Source of the DNA: Balneolaceae bacterium
GTDB lineage: Bacteria > Bacteroidota > Rhodothermia > Balneolales > Balneolaceae
Direction: 5' to 3'
NCBI GenBank assembly: GCA_007694095.1
Contig: RECI01000216.1
Span: 1 to 55,066 of the forward strand
DNA: 55,066 nucleotides
Part shown: one piece after another, positions 34,900-44,399 of the stretch
Layout: each line of letters begins with the position of its first letter
Position numbering within the stretch: the stretch's first letter is position 1
The notes under the pieces: model-generated
The model's input: the letters and a program-made list of their open reading frames with translations, nothing else
Database searches by the model: none
Told to the model about the DNA's origin: nothing
Translations under genes and position numbers: made by a program

Positions 34900-37290
34900 T
34901 TAATGGCGGACCCCAAATCGTGCCGGTTCGTCAGAACTCGTAAAATGCAGGTGCCCTCCGTTGATAAATGTTTGCCAGGGAAAATGAAACGAATTCATTG
35001 CTTGCCCATTGAGGCGCGCCGATTCGATGAAATAATGATCTGTGGGGTCACCATCAACAGAAATGACAAACTCTTTTCCGGGATAGTGATCCGGATGAAG
35101 CCGGATGGTTATGCGATCAAACATGGGCAGTGCTACCTGCAGTGTTGGTTCCAAACTGCTGCCACCGGCCACGTCGAACAGGCCCATTCCTGCAAGAACA
35201 AACCATGCACCAAGCTGGCCCTGGTCTTCATCCTGGCCGTAACCATAGCCGTGTACCGGATCTGTCCCATAAAAACCATTACTGATACGGCGCACCCAGT
35301 TTTGTGTAAGCCATGGCTTTCCGGCATAATTAAACAGCCAGGATATATGCAGGCTGGGCTGGTTTCCATGATTATAAACCCCGCCAACACCGGCAAATGC
35401 GTCTATTGTTTCACCGCCTGAAAAACCATCTTTTTCGGCACGTTCAAAGAGGCTGTTCAGACGTTCACTGAACACATCTTCTCCTATCACAGAAACCAAA
35501 CCTTCGGGATCATGAGGCACATAGAATGTGTACTGGTATGCGTTTCCCTCCTGGAAGCCGCGCCACGGCTCGGATGGATCAAAATCATCAAGAAAATTCC
35601 CGTCAAGATCCCGTGGCCGGATAAACCCCGTCTCATCATCATAGAGCAGTTTCCACCCTTCAGATAATTCCATAAACCGTGCATAATGATCTGTTTTCCC
35701 AAGCTGTTTAGCCATTTGCGCGGCTGCATAAGCGCTGAAACTGTATTCAAGGGTATGAGAAGCAGAAAACCGGGATGCCCTTGCGGAGCTGCTTGAATAG
35801 TGTTCATCATCAAATTCGTAAGGAACATACCCTTTTTCGATGAACTCTTTTGTATCGGCCTTTCCGGCTCCAAGGGGCCTGTTCATCCAGCCCATTTCGT
35901 TTTTATAAACTGCATCCCATGCAGTTTCAGGATCAATCCCCTTAATCCCCCTGTTCCAGGCCGATGCGATAAATTGTCCTGTAAAATTGGTTCCTACGCC
36001 GGAAACATATTTTGAAGTGGCAATTCCATCCGAAAGCCAGCCACTGTCTTTAAATACGTCGAGCTGGGTATTGATAAATTCACTCAGATAATCGGGATAG
36101 GCCATCGCCCAAAGAGTGCCCAGGTTCCAGAAAGCACCCCAAACTGCATCTGTATTGTAGTGATTATACTTCAGTTTCCCATCCTCATCAAAAGGTATTT
36201 GACCAGTTAAACTGTTATTCATCCTGTAGGCTCCATTTACATCATTTGCCAGCCCGCGGCCCAGTATGGCGTGATACAGCCCGGTATAGAACTTGATCCT
36301 GTTTTCAACAGAACCTCCTTCAACGGCAATCCGTCCAAGCATTTCCTCCCATTTTTGTTCTGCCAGATGGCGGGCTTTGTCAAAATCCAGCCCAGCAGCT
36401 TCAGTTTCAAGGTTCAACCGGGCATTTTCAATACTGGTATAGGAGAGTCCAACTTTTACAGTAACCGACTCATTTTCCTCCGTATCAAAGGTGAGGTACA
36501 TTCCGGCACCTTTCCCTTGAACGGATGAAACTCCGGGCCTCTGATCATCACCGATAAACGTGCCGTAGTGGCTGGCGTTCTTGTCCCATCTTGCAACGAA
36601 ATACATACTCACAGTACCGCCCGGCTGATAATGCCTCACGTATGCCGGCAGGGTAACCACAAACCCTTCAATTTCATTTTCCGACACTTTATGCACAAAG
36701 GCATCCGCCACCTCACCGCTCTCACCCTGTCTGTTCCCCACATCGATCATGATGTGTGACTGATGGGATGCCGGGAAGGTGTAACGATGAAAGGCTACCC
36801 GGGGAGTCGAAGTAAGTTCTGCAGTTACATCATAATCATCCAGATGAACGCTGTAGTATCCCGGGATTGCTGTTTCAGTCTCTTTTGAAAAGCGTGAACG
36901 GTATCCAAGATCGGGCTCCTCCAGAAGACCGGCTGTAGTAATAAGCTCGCCCGTTGTTGCCATCAGCGATATACCGCCAATCTGGAATTCATGAAAATTC
37001 ACAAAGCCTTCGATAGATTCATGCCTCGGATCATAGCCAACTGCTTCCCAGCCCCATCTGTTTCCGTACTGGCCATTTGTTGAAGGTGCAGGTTTTGCCA
37101 TCCCGAACGGCTGGGCTGCCGGCGTATAAAAAAACCAGCGTGAATGTGCCGACCCTATGTTTGGATCTACATATTGATTAAAACTGCCAGTTTGGGCAAT
37201 AACTGAATCCATCGCTCCCAAGAAGAGAGTCAGGACTGCTGCAATCAGGCATTTTTTTATCATTACTATTTCAGTCTTTGGGTTTTTCAT
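34900..37290 (-). CDS. GH92 alpha-mannosidase
   Basis: About 796 residues with signal peptide (MIKKCLIAAVLTLFLGAMDSVIAQ). GH92 landmarks are YVDPNIGSAHSRWFFYTPAAQPFGMAKPAP, FVNFHEFQIGGISLM, the catalytic-acid segment RGFQEGNAYQYTFYVPHDP and DEDQGQLGAWFVLAGMGLFDVAGG. The open frame extends upstream to 37665, but that part lies inside the transporter gene and looks non-coding. The ATG at 37290 overlaps the transporter stop (ATGA); a Met at 37263 is the alternative. It acts outside the cytoplasm to trim alpha-linked mannose. Confidence 0.93.
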   Translation of the reverse strand: MKNPKTEIVMIKKCLIAAVLTLFLGAMDSVIAQTGSFNQYVDPNIGSAHSRWFFYTPAAQPFGMAKPAPSTNGQYGNRWGWEAVGYDPRHESIEGFVNFHEFQIGGISLMATTGELITTAGLLEEPDLGYRSRFSKETETAIPGYYSVHLDDYDVTAELTSTPRVAFHRYTFPASHQSHIMIDVGNRQGESGEVADAFVHKVSENEIEGFVVTLPAYVRHYQPGGTVSMYFVARWDKNASHYGTFIGDDQRPGVSSVQGKGAGMYLTFDTEENESVTVKVGLSYTSIENARLNLETEAAGLDFDKARHLAEQKWEEMLGRIAVEGGSVENRIKFYTGLYHAILGRGLANDVNGAYRMNNSLTGQIPFDEDGKLKYNHYNTDAVWGAFWNLGTLWAMAYPDYLSEFINTQLDVFKDSGWLSDGIATSKYVSGVGTNFTGQFIASAWNRGIKGIDPETAWDAVYKNEMGWMNRPLGAGKADTKEFIEKGYVPYEFDDEHYSSSSARASRFSASHTLEYSFSAYAAAQMAKQLGKTDHYARFMELSEGWKLLYDDETGFIRPRDLDGNFLDDFDPSEPWRGFQEGNAYQYTFYVPHDPEGLVSVIGEDVFSERLNSLFERAEKDGFSGGETIDAFAGVGGVYNHGNQPSLHISWLFNYAGKPWLTQNWVRRISNGFYGTDPVHGYGYGQDEDQGQLGAWFVLAGMGLFDVAGGSSLEPTLQVALPMFDRITIRLHPDHYPGKEFVISVDGDPTDHYFIESARLNGQAMNSFHFPWQTFINGGHLHFTSSDEPARFGVRH

Positions 37291-38681
37291 TTCGATTTCT
37301 CTGTAATCCACATTTTTTGAATTTCTTCGAGTGATTTCCCTTTTGTTTCGGGTACCACTTTGTAAATAAACAGAAATGCAACCGCGCAAAATATCGCAAA
37401 GAACCAGAAAGTAAATGCTGCCCCGCCTGCTGCTAATAATATCGGGGTGATTTGTCCTACGATCGTATCTGCGATCCACATCGCCATGATACTGAGTGCG
37501 AGGGCGCGTCCCCGGATTCTGTTCGGGAAAATTTCGGATGCAATAACAAATTTGAGCGGGCCAATGGAAAAAGCGAAAAATCCCAGAAAGGCAATCACGC
37601 TTACCAGGAGAAAAACACTTCCTGTGGCGCCGGTATAGAAAAAATATCCGGTTGAAACGAGGCAAATCATGGCACCGGCCGTTCCAATAAGGTATAGCGG
37701 CCGACGCCCCAGGCTGTCAACTTTCCATACAGCGATAAAGGTAAAAATCATGTTGGCAAATCCAAGCAACACCTGGCTGTGCATGGCACTGCTCAGCTCC
37801 ACTCCCGCTTCATTTAATATTCGGGGGCCATAATAGATAATGGCATTGATTCCGCTGAACTGCGAAAACACCGGCAGTAAAATCCCAATGATAAGGGCAA
37901 CACGGAGGCCCGGCTTTAACAGTTCCCTGTAGGAGCCCTGTACTTCCAAAAGGGTCTCCCTGATTTCCGATAAACTTTTTTTAGCATCAATTTTGCCAAT
38001 GCATTTATTCAATACAGATTCTGCTTCACTATGCCTGTTTTGCTGCATAAGCCAGCGGGGGCTTTCGGGAATAATGAACAAACCGGCCAAAAAGATCAGT
38101 GCCGGCAGGGCCTCTATTCCAAACATTGCCCTCCATGTTTCATCGATAAGAATGAATCTGAAGAAACCTTCCGTCAAAAAGCCAGAAGCAGTTTCTGAAA
38201 GGTTCAGCAGCCAGGCGTTGGAAATATACGCAACCAGAATTCCTATGGTCACAGCAAGCTGATAGCATGTAACCAGCCTTCCCCGGATATGTGCCGGGGC
38301 AATCTCTGATATATATAGCGGTACTACGTTGGATGCAATCCCCACTGCCATACCGCCAAGCAGCCGTGCGGTAACCAGAAGCGCGAACCCCGGAGCAACC
38401 GCTGTTCCGATTGCCGAGAGTAAAAACAGTGCTGCTGATGCAATCAAAGCCGGTTTTCTCCCGGTTCGGTCGCTCATTTCTCCAGAAACTATCACCCCTA
38501 AAACACAGCCAATCAATGCCGAAGATACAAACCACCCCTCCTGCACAGCGGTAAGGCCGAACTGGGCCTGCACAAATGTAATAGCTCCTGAGATTACGGC
38601 CATATCAAACCCAAACAGAAATCCGCCTGCTGCGGCAATCAGGGTAATCATGGTCAGATACAGGGGTTTTCCTTTTTTCAT
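37287..38681 (-). CDS. MFS sugar porter
   Basis: 464 residues with twelve membrane segments. Sugar-porter family motifs are GFDMAVISGAITFVQ, SDRTGRKPALI, ISEIAPAHIRGRLV, IPESPRWLM, GINAIIYYGPRILNEAG, DSLGRRPLYLIG and the terminal VPETKGKSLEEIQ. These transporters bring in monosaccharides with protons. It begins four bases after the ROK-PMI stop and overlaps the GH92 start, so it is in the same operon and probably imports mannose. Confidence 0.94.
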   Translation of the reverse strand: MKKGKPLYLTMITLIAAAGGFLFGFDMAVISGAITFVQAQFGLTAVQEGWFVSSALIGCVLGVIVSGEMSDRTGRKPALIASAALFLLSAIGTAVAPGFALLVTARLLGGMAVGIASNVVPLYISEIAPAHIRGRLVTCYQLAVTIGILVAYISNAWLLNLSETASGFLTEGFFRFILIDETWRAMFGIEALPALIFLAGLFIIPESPRWLMQQNRHSEAESVLNKCIGKIDAKKSLSEIRETLLEVQGSYRELLKPGLRVALIIGILLPVFSQFSGINAIIYYGPRILNEAGVELSSAMHSQVLLGFANMIFTFIAVWKVDSLGRRPLYLIGTAGAMICLVSTGYFFYTGATGSVFLLVSVIAFLGFFAFSIGPLKFVIASEIFPNRIRGRALALSIMAMWIADTIVGQITPILLAAGGAAFTFWFFAIFCAVAFLFIYKVVPETKGKSLEEIQKMWITEKSK

Positions 38682-38685
38682 GGCT

Positions 38686-41349
38686 CTATTTCATAAATGC
38701 TTTCACGATTCCAGCCTTGCTGCCTTTTTCATTTACAATCTCATATTCCCCGGTTGCAGCAGGAATAATCATGGTTTCTGCGTAGTGAAGTTCTGCTATC
38801 CTGCCTGCTGCAATAATCTTAACTGCTGAACCCTCAACAAGATTTAAAACGTGAAACTTGCCATGTGTGCTCACCTTCATCGCCCTGGATATTTCAAGCC
38901 TCTGTACTCCATACAGATGCTTTTTATGGGTAGGAAGATGAACAACCCGCCCATTCGGCCCGTCTGAAATCACCTGCGGTTCACTGATCAGTTCATCGGA
39001 AACCAATTTTCCGGCCCGGGAAAAGTCGAGATTTTCCATTGCCCTGTCAATATTGATGGGGCGCGGCTTTCCATCAAGATCCACCCGCTGCCAGTCATAC
39101 ATTTTGAAGGTGTAAATATAGGGTGTATTGCTGATTTCCAGTACCACATTGTCTTTCCCTGAACAATGGATGGTACCGGCCGGAATGAGAAAAAGATCGT
39201 GTTTCGATGCCGGAAACGACTGAACATAACGATCTGCAGCAAAAGGTGTACCGGTTTTCTGCGCGAGATTCAATCCGGCTTCAAATTCACCGGGTTTGAT
39301 ATCTTCATGAAACCCAAGATAAACCCTGGCACCTGGTTTTGCCTCAAGTATGTAGTAGGTTTCATCCTGTGTAATCATTTCACCAAAATGATTTTGGATG
39401 TATTCTGGCTGCGGATGACACTGAAGCGAGAGATTTCCGCCATCCATTGTGTCGAGATAATCGAACCGCAATGGAAAATACGTTCCATAGGTCCCGGCAT
39501 CTTCCCCGAGTATGGATCGGTTGGAATGATACATCAGCCACTCAAACCCGATTTCCAGCATCGTGCCTTCACTTTCAAAAATCACACCGTTTTCGGGTGC
39601 AATCAATTCGAACGACCAGGCAAAATTTTCAGCCTCCGGATTCAGGCCTTCAAACGTTTGCTGCATCCATTTTCCGCCCCATACCCCGGGCTCAAACCAG
39701 GGCCTGACCCTGAAAGGTGACCCTGCCATTTTTTCGAGTCCTTCCCTGAAAACATCTCCCCTCATCCAGGCAATGTCACCATCGCGCTGGCCATCTGCTA
39801 TGGCACACAATTCAGGCAACAATTGCTGCTTATGTCGATTACAAACGTGCCAGTCGACATAGTAGAACCGTTTGTACATCGTTTTTGGATCTTCAGGCAC
39901 TTGTTTGCCGATATTACAAACACTACCTGCCCTCGACCGGTACTGAATCTCATTTTTTGGGATATCAATATAAATGACAGGGAGATCCTTCCCTACAAGA
40001 GATGCACCGGTACCATACAGAATCGATCTTTTTTCAGAAGATTGTTTCAGCAGATTGAGTTTATCCTGATCAAAAAAATCGGTCAATTCTCCATCATACA
40101 GCCTGCCAAATACGGGATCATCCCCTCCAAGATAGTCTTCAACTTTATTGTCAATTTGTTCTTCGGAAAGCAAGGCTGAGTTCACATCAACATACAAATA
40201 CCCGGTATTGTTAATATTTAAAACAGCAGAAAGATCAGCGATCACTGAATTCCAATCAGTACCGATATATCCGTCAAGAATGATAGTGCGGGACTCCTGT
40301 TCTGAAATGAATTCAGCCAGGGAATCAAAGCCACGGTTGATTGCACCATCCTCGAGTGGAAATGCCGGGTAGATATCATATCCATTCGTTTGAACAGGCT
40401 TTAATGGTGGCAGAACTGGGGATGCAGATTTTCTTTTCACAGCTTTTACTCTGCCTTCCTGTTCATCTGTTCTATGATGAACCACTGCCCCCCTTGCAGC
40501 AAGCCCTGATGTGTCATCCATCCACTTAATAACGGGTTTACTGATCAAATGACGGGTAAATGAAGGGGCAAATAATGGATGTGATTTTGCAATATTGCCG
40601 CCAATGATCAGGAAGTCGGGCTGTAGGTAAGTTGTAAGCTGATTCATATAGCCGGCAAGATTTTTCCCAAACTGTTGAAATAATTCCTGAATCATAGGGT
40701 TATTGTCTGCCATTCCGGCAAGCTCTTTTACCCCTTCTATATTGGTATTGATCACTCCATCACCATGGAGGAACTGCCTTAAAAACCACCTGGTCGATAA
40801 ATATTCCTCTGCAGTTGAGTCCAGGTATGGATCATTGTAGAGATATCCTTTTCCGGGAAAACCCGGGAGCACTATTCCATCCCATAAACTTGCGCTTCCG
40901 AACCCGGTACCCAGTGTCAGGGCTGTAGTGTTTTGCCCGCTGAGTCCCTCACTTTCAGCAGCTCCAAGTAAAAAAGCCTCCGCATCATTCATAAAAGTAA
41001 TCTGACCGGGTTCCAGGGCAAAATCACTCAATACATCAGTCATCGCTATCCGAAGATTCACTCCAAAGAGTGCTTCATATTTGTCGACTCCATGAATTTG
41101 GCAGATTCCTGACTTATAATTAAAAGGACCCGGTATGGAAAAGCCTATCCCTTTAATCTGACCGGACGGAACATCTTTTGACACTTTTGAGATTGAGGCT
41201 TTAAACTGGTGTATAATATCAAAGGCGCCTGCTGAACTGTCAATGTCAGAATAGTGACAGGCTACCATTTCAGTGTTTTCCTTGCAATCACTAAACAATG
41301 CTGCATAAACATGACTCCCCCCTACATCCAGCCCCACAAAATATCGCAT
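38686..41349 (-). CDS. ROK sugar kinase fused to class I mannose-6-phosphate isomerase
   Basis: 887-residue fusion. Residues 1-295 are a ROK kinase: FVGLDVGGSHV (phosphate loop), FMNDAEAFLLGAA with catalytic Asp122, TLGTGFGSA and FLIIGGNIA. The usual ROK zinc motif (CxCGxxGC) is absent. After a linker (295-320), residues 320-540 match the N-terminal part of long Bacteroidota-type PMIs (YDIYPAFPLEDGAINRGF; IILDGYIGTDW). Residues 550-887 form the cupin isomerase, with NLSLQCHPQ (Gln643, His645) and IPAGTIHCSG (His728) as metal ligands. Predicted to turn mannose into fructose-6-phosphate via mannose-6-phosphate in the cytosol. Confidence 0.88.
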   Translation of the reverse strand: MRYFVGLDVGGSHVYAALFSDCKENTEMVACHYSDIDSSAGAFDIIHQFKASISKVSKDVPSGQIKGIGFSIPGPFNYKSGICQIHGVDKYEALFGVNLRIAMTDVLSDFALEPGQITFMNDAEAFLLGAAESEGLSGQNTTALTLGTGFGSASLWDGIVLPGFPGKGYLYNDPYLDSTAEEYLSTRWFLRQFLHGDGVINTNIEGVKELAGMADNNPMIQELFQQFGKNLAGYMNQLTTYLQPDFLIIGGNIAKSHPLFAPSFTRHLISKPVIKWMDDTSGLAARGAVVHHRTDEQEGRVKAVKRKSASPVLPPLKPVQTNGYDIYPAFPLEDGAINRGFDSLAEFISEQESRTIILDGYIGTDWNSVIADLSAVLNINNTGYLYVDVNSALLSEEQIDNKVEDYLGGDDPVFGRLYDGELTDFFDQDKLNLLKQSSEKRSILYGTGASLVGKDLPVIYIDIPKNEIQYRSRAGSVCNIGKQVPEDPKTMYKRFYYVDWHVCNRHKQQLLPELCAIADGQRDGDIAWMRGDVFREGLEKMAGSPFRVRPWFEPGVWGGKWMQQTFEGLNPEAENFAWSFELIAPENGVIFESEGTMLEIGFEWLMYHSNRSILGEDAGTYGTYFPLRFDYLDTMDGGNLSLQCHPQPEYIQNHFGEMITQDETYYILEAKPGARVYLGFHEDIKPGEFEAGLNLAQKTGTPFAADRYVQSFPASKHDLFLIPAGTIHCSGKDNVVLEISNTPYIYTFKMYDWQRVDLDGKPRPINIDRAMENLDFSRAGKLVSDELISEPQVISDGPNGRVVHLPTHKKHLYGVQRLEISRAMKVSTHGKFHVLNLVEGSAVKIIAAGRIAELHYAETMIIPAATGEYEIVNEKGSKAGIVKAFMK

Positions 41350-41367
41350 GTTCAGTATTTGTTCATT

Positions 41368-41377
41368 TGTTTAAACA
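41368..41377. promoter_or_regulatory. Candidate HutC-type GntR operator
   Basis: TGTTTAAACA is a perfect 10-bp palindrome containing GTTTAAAC, which fits the GTnTAnAC pattern bound by HutC-type GntR regulators. It is 18 bases upstream of the fusion gene start, where a repressor could block the operon. Confidence 0.5.
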
Positions 41378-41480
41378 TATTATAGGAAATTGTGATTAAT
41401 TCAGCAATTTTTACTGTTTATTTATGGATGATGAAATTTTGTGATGAAAAGAAGAACAGAAAAAAATTTCCAGCTAATTC

Positions 41481-41521
41481 GACGCTGACAGAGCCTTGCT
41501 CGCTGCGGTGCTGTCAGGTCT
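41481..41521 (+). repeat. REP-like element, divergent copy
   Basis: GACGCTGACAG...GTGCTGTCAGGTCT shares both ends with the elements at 21031 and 21092 but has a different, longer centre (AGCCTTGCTCGCTGCG). CTGACAG and CTGTCAG can pair. Confidence 0.6.
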
Positions 41522-41606
41522 TGAATTGTTGCTATTATTGCACGGTATGTTCATGGATTTTTTTGTGACTCGCTGGCAATAAAATAACAGACAAAGGTAT
41601 GAGAGG

Positions 41607-42347
41607 CTATTCCCCTGCCGAACTTTTCCTTTCAAAACGGATGGAGTATCTGAACTTATCACTTCGATAGTACCCAAGATTGTACTCTATGGGTCGGTCG
41701 CCGGCATCGAGTACAACTCTTTTTCTAAACAGGATAGGTTTGTTTTCTTCGATCTGTAAATAGCCGGAAATCGGTTCTTTCGCTTCTATGGCATCAAGTT
41801 CTTCTTCTGAACATGCCGGCTTTACTGAGTATTTATTTTCAAGAATAGTATAAAGGGGCTTACTGAAATCTTCATTTTCGGTGATCCCGATCCTGGGATG
41901 GAACCAGGAGATAAAAAATACAAAGGGGTTTTTTTCATCACCGTGAAGCCTTTCTAATTTCAACAGCTTATGACGCTGATCTGTCTTCAGTTTTTTATAA
42001 ACCTCAGCCGGCGCATTTACCATTTCAGTATGGGAAAAATAGTTTTTCAGCTTGATGCCTTTATCCAGCATCTCATTTCTGAAACTATGCCACTCCGCCA
42101 GATGTGTGGTGATCGTTTTATTCACCACAATGGTACCTTTGCCTCTTGTTCTTTTGAGCAAACCGTCATTTACAAGTTTGGAAATTCCCTGCCGTACCGT
42201 ATTTCTTGATACCCCCAGGATATTTGCCAGGTGTTCTTCCCTTGGTAAATAACTTCCATCGTCATATTTACCGCTCTCGATATTGCTCCTCAGTATGCTT
42301 TCGATCTGAATGTAAAGCGGAATACCCGAATTATGATCTACTTTCAT
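41607..42347 (-). CDS. GntR-family regulator, HutC/UTRA type
   Basis: 246 residues. The N-terminal winged HTH reads IPLYIQIESILRSNIESGKYDDGSYLPREEHLANILGVSRNTVRQGISKLVNDGLLKRTRGKGTIV (about 9-74). The C-terminal UTRA effector domain follows, ending in the usual IEYNLGYYRSDKFRYSIRF. UTRA domains sense small metabolites, often sugar phosphates. It precedes the mannose operon on the same strand with a 257-base gap holding a HutC-like palindrome, so it is the likely operon regulator. Confidence 0.9.
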   Translation of the reverse strand: MKVDHNSGIPLYIQIESILRSNIESGKYDDGSYLPREEHLANILGVSRNTVRQGISKLVNDGLLKRTRGKGTIVVNKTITTHLAEWHSFRNEMLDKGIKLKNYFSHTEMVNAPAEVYKKLKTDQRHKLLKLERLHGDEKNPFVFFISWFHPRIGITENEDFSKPLYTILENKYSVKPACSEEELDAIEAKEPISGYLQIEENKPILFRKRVVLDAGDRPIEYNLGYYRSDKFRYSIRFERKSSAGE

Positions 42348-42530
42348 GGAAGGAATTTTTTATGATGCATATTTAAGAGTAAATACTAAAAAATTCCGGC
42401 ATCGCAAATGAATAATCATGGAGACCCAATAAACACACCGGCATTACATCTATATAATATGGACGAACATAGAAATGCAAACCAAAGAAATAATCAGTAT
42501 TCATGATAACCTGCTAAAACTCAATTGAAT

Positions 42531-42565
42531 AAAAAAACAGCCGAATAAAAAAATACCGGCTGTTC
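42531..42565 (-). terminator. Terminator of the cytochrome c gene
   Basis: On the minus strand AACAGCCG and CGGCTGTT form an 8-bp stem followed by seven T. It lies 34 bases past the cytochrome c stop. Confidence 0.8.
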
Positions 42566-42598
42566 TTCATGATCACATCAATAAATCTTAAAAATCCA

Positions 42599-43099
42599 TT
42601 ACTGATTGTAATAATCTCTCAAATATTCATAGATAGCCCTTGCCTCATCCAGGTTAACATTTTGGTATGGCATTTCGGTATGATGTTCTGCAAGCAGATC
42701 GAGGCCAACAGGATGGTTTCGAACATTCTCTCCGGGGTTAACAATAAAATTCATTATAAATTCAGGGCTTCTTCTTTCCACTACATCGCCCAATGAAGGG
42801 CCGATTTTGCGCTGATCCATGCCATGACAAATCTGGCATTTCATTTCAAATATTGACTGCCCCCTTATCGACAATTCCTCATCAATCTCCTCGCTGATGG
42901 TTATCCTTTCAGTAATTGGCCCCAGGCCGTGTTCTTCCTGGAAGGGGGTAAGGTTAAGATCGTCAAACTCCGATCTTCTAGGCTCTTCAGTTACTGTTTC
43001 TGCTTCCTCACTTTCACCACTTGCACAGGATTGAACAGTAAATGCGAAAAAAATGGCGAAAAGAAATAAGAAAAGATGATTGGATGAAGTAATATTCAT
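42599..43099 (-). CDS. Class I cytochrome c lipoprotein
   Basis: 166 residues. Signal and lipobox FTVQSC (Cys25), then an acidic linker rich in Glu. The heme motif is CQICH (Cys88, Cys91, His92), GPSLGDVVERR follows, and the distal ligand is probably Met143 in TEMPYQN. It would be an outer periplasmic or membrane-anchored electron carrier. It lies downstream of korB, 216 bases away; a functional link is not evident. Confidence 0.9.
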   Translation of the reverse strand: MNITSSNHLFLFLFAIFFAFTVQSCASGESEEAETVTEEPRRSEFDDLNLTPFQEEHGLGPITERITISEEIDEELSIRGQSIFEMKCQICHGMDQRKIGPSLGDVVERRSPEFIMNFIVNPGENVRNHPVGLDLLAEHHTEMPYQNVNLDEARAIYEYLRDYYNQ

Positions 43100-43315
43100 A
43101 TCGCTGATAATTTAGTTTGAGATGAAATATGAAAAGCCTTGAATGATTGAATATTCAACTGCTATGTTCAAATCTACGGCTCAACCGAAAAATATTGCCA
43201 TTCGGATGCCACATGAATGGTATTCTTTTCTGCAAGATATATAATATTTACAGAAGCTTCATATTTCCAAACAAAAAATTCGGCGAATGAAATAAATTTC
43301 TCTTAAAGAGTTTTA

Positions 43316-44389
43316 TTACTCAACAATCCAGGTTTCGCGACCACGCAGAAGCTCATCAAGGTTACCAACACCTTTTCTCTCAACAACTCCTGATATCTGG
43401 CGGTTAACTTCCTCATCATAACAAGGCCTCTCTTCCGCATAAAGTACTCCGAATGGCCTCGGCATTCTGTTTTCATCACCCGGTTCAGGCTGATCAAAAA
43501 AGCGAGAGAGCATATAAGATTTTGTTTTATCTTTTTCATCATGAATCCAAAGATCATCCTTACTGAATTCACTATTTCCGAGTGAAACCACTTTGGGTGT
43601 GAGGCCATCAAGACGGATACCCTTATCATTCTTATCACCAAAAATAAGTGGTTCTCCTTGTTCAAGGTAAATAGCTTCAGCCGGTCTCGATTTTTTATCT
43701 GTAAATAATTCAAATGCTCCGTCATTAAAAACGATACAGTTCTGGTATATTTCGAGCATTGATGTTCCGCGATGGCTGTTTGCACGAAGTATCATCTGGT
43801 TGAGATGCTTCGGATCGCGGTCCATCGCGCGTGCTACAAATGAACCGTCTGCCCCAAGTGCAAATGACAGCGGGTTTACAGCGTGATCGATTGACCCGTA
43901 TGGTGTGGATTTCGATACCGACCCGGTGGGTGCTGTGGGAGAATACTGCCCTTTTGTAAGCCCGTATACCTGGTTGTTAAAAAGCAGATAGTTAACATTT
44001 ACATTTCTTCGGAGCAGGTGCAGAAAGTGGTTCCCTCCTATAGAAAGAGAGTCCCCATCACCTGAAATTACCCAGACACTAAGTTCCGGACGGCTTATTT
44101 TCAATCCTGTGGCAATCGCTGCCGCCCGGCCATGGATGGAATGCATCCCGAAAGTATTCATATAGTAAGGAAACCGGGCTGCACACCCGATACCAGAGAT
44201 AAAAACAATATCCTCCTTCTTTACACCAATATCCGGCATTGCGGTTTGCACCTGTTTCAGAATTGTGTAATCACCGCAACCGGGGCACCATCGCACATCC
44301 TGGTCAGATGAAAAATCTTTCCCGGTATAATTCATTTCAGACGGGACACCGTTATTTAAATGCAAATCAATTATTGTTTCAATAGACAT
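43316..44389 (-). CDS. korB: 2-oxoacid:ferredoxin oxidoreductase, beta subunit
   Basis: Thiamine-diphosphate subunit of a KorAB-type enzyme, probably oxidising 2-oxoglutarate to succinyl-CoA with ferredoxin. RWCPGCGDYTILKQ carries the cluster cysteines, followed by SGIGCAARFPYYMNTFGMHSIHGRA. The TPP/Mg motif is GDGDSLSIGGNHFLHLLRRNVNVNYLLFNN. The frame is open to 44452, but the ATG at 44389 (MSIETIIDLHLNNG) avoids overlap with korA and gives about 357 residues. Substrate preference is inferred from family likeness. Confidence 0.92.
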   Translation of the reverse strand: MSIETIIDLHLNNGVPSEMNYTGKDFSSDQDVRWCPGCGDYTILKQVQTAMPDIGVKKEDIVFISGIGCAARFPYYMNTFGMHSIHGRAAAIATGLKISRPELSVWVISGDGDSLSIGGNHFLHLLRRNVNVNYLLFNNQVYGLTKGQYSPTAPTGSVSKSTPYGSIDHAVNPLSFALGADGSFVARAMDRDPKHLNQMILRANSHRGTSMLEIYQNCIVFNDGAFELFTDKKSRPAEAIYLEQGEPLIFGDKNDKGIRLDGLTPKVVSLGNSEFSKDDLWIHDEKDKTKSYMLSRFFDQPEPGDENRMPRPFGVLYAEERPCYDEEVNRQISGVVERKGVGNLDELLRGRETWIVE

Positions 44390-44399
44390 TTTTGGGGGG

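Noticed and set aside
37291-37665. N-terminal extension of the second GH92 frame into the transporter gene
   Set aside because: The 125 extra residues are basic, Cys- and Arg-rich and antiparallel in meaning to the transporter codons; the ATGA overlap at 37290 and the signal peptide mark the real start.
39166-39720. 184-residue plus-strand frame in the ROK-PMI gene
   Set aside because: It is an antisense shadow; the PMI metal-ligand motifs on the minus strand are decisive.
43303-43785. 160-residue minus-strand frame inside korB
   Set aside because: It lies wholly within the well-supported korB gene in another frame and shows no domain.
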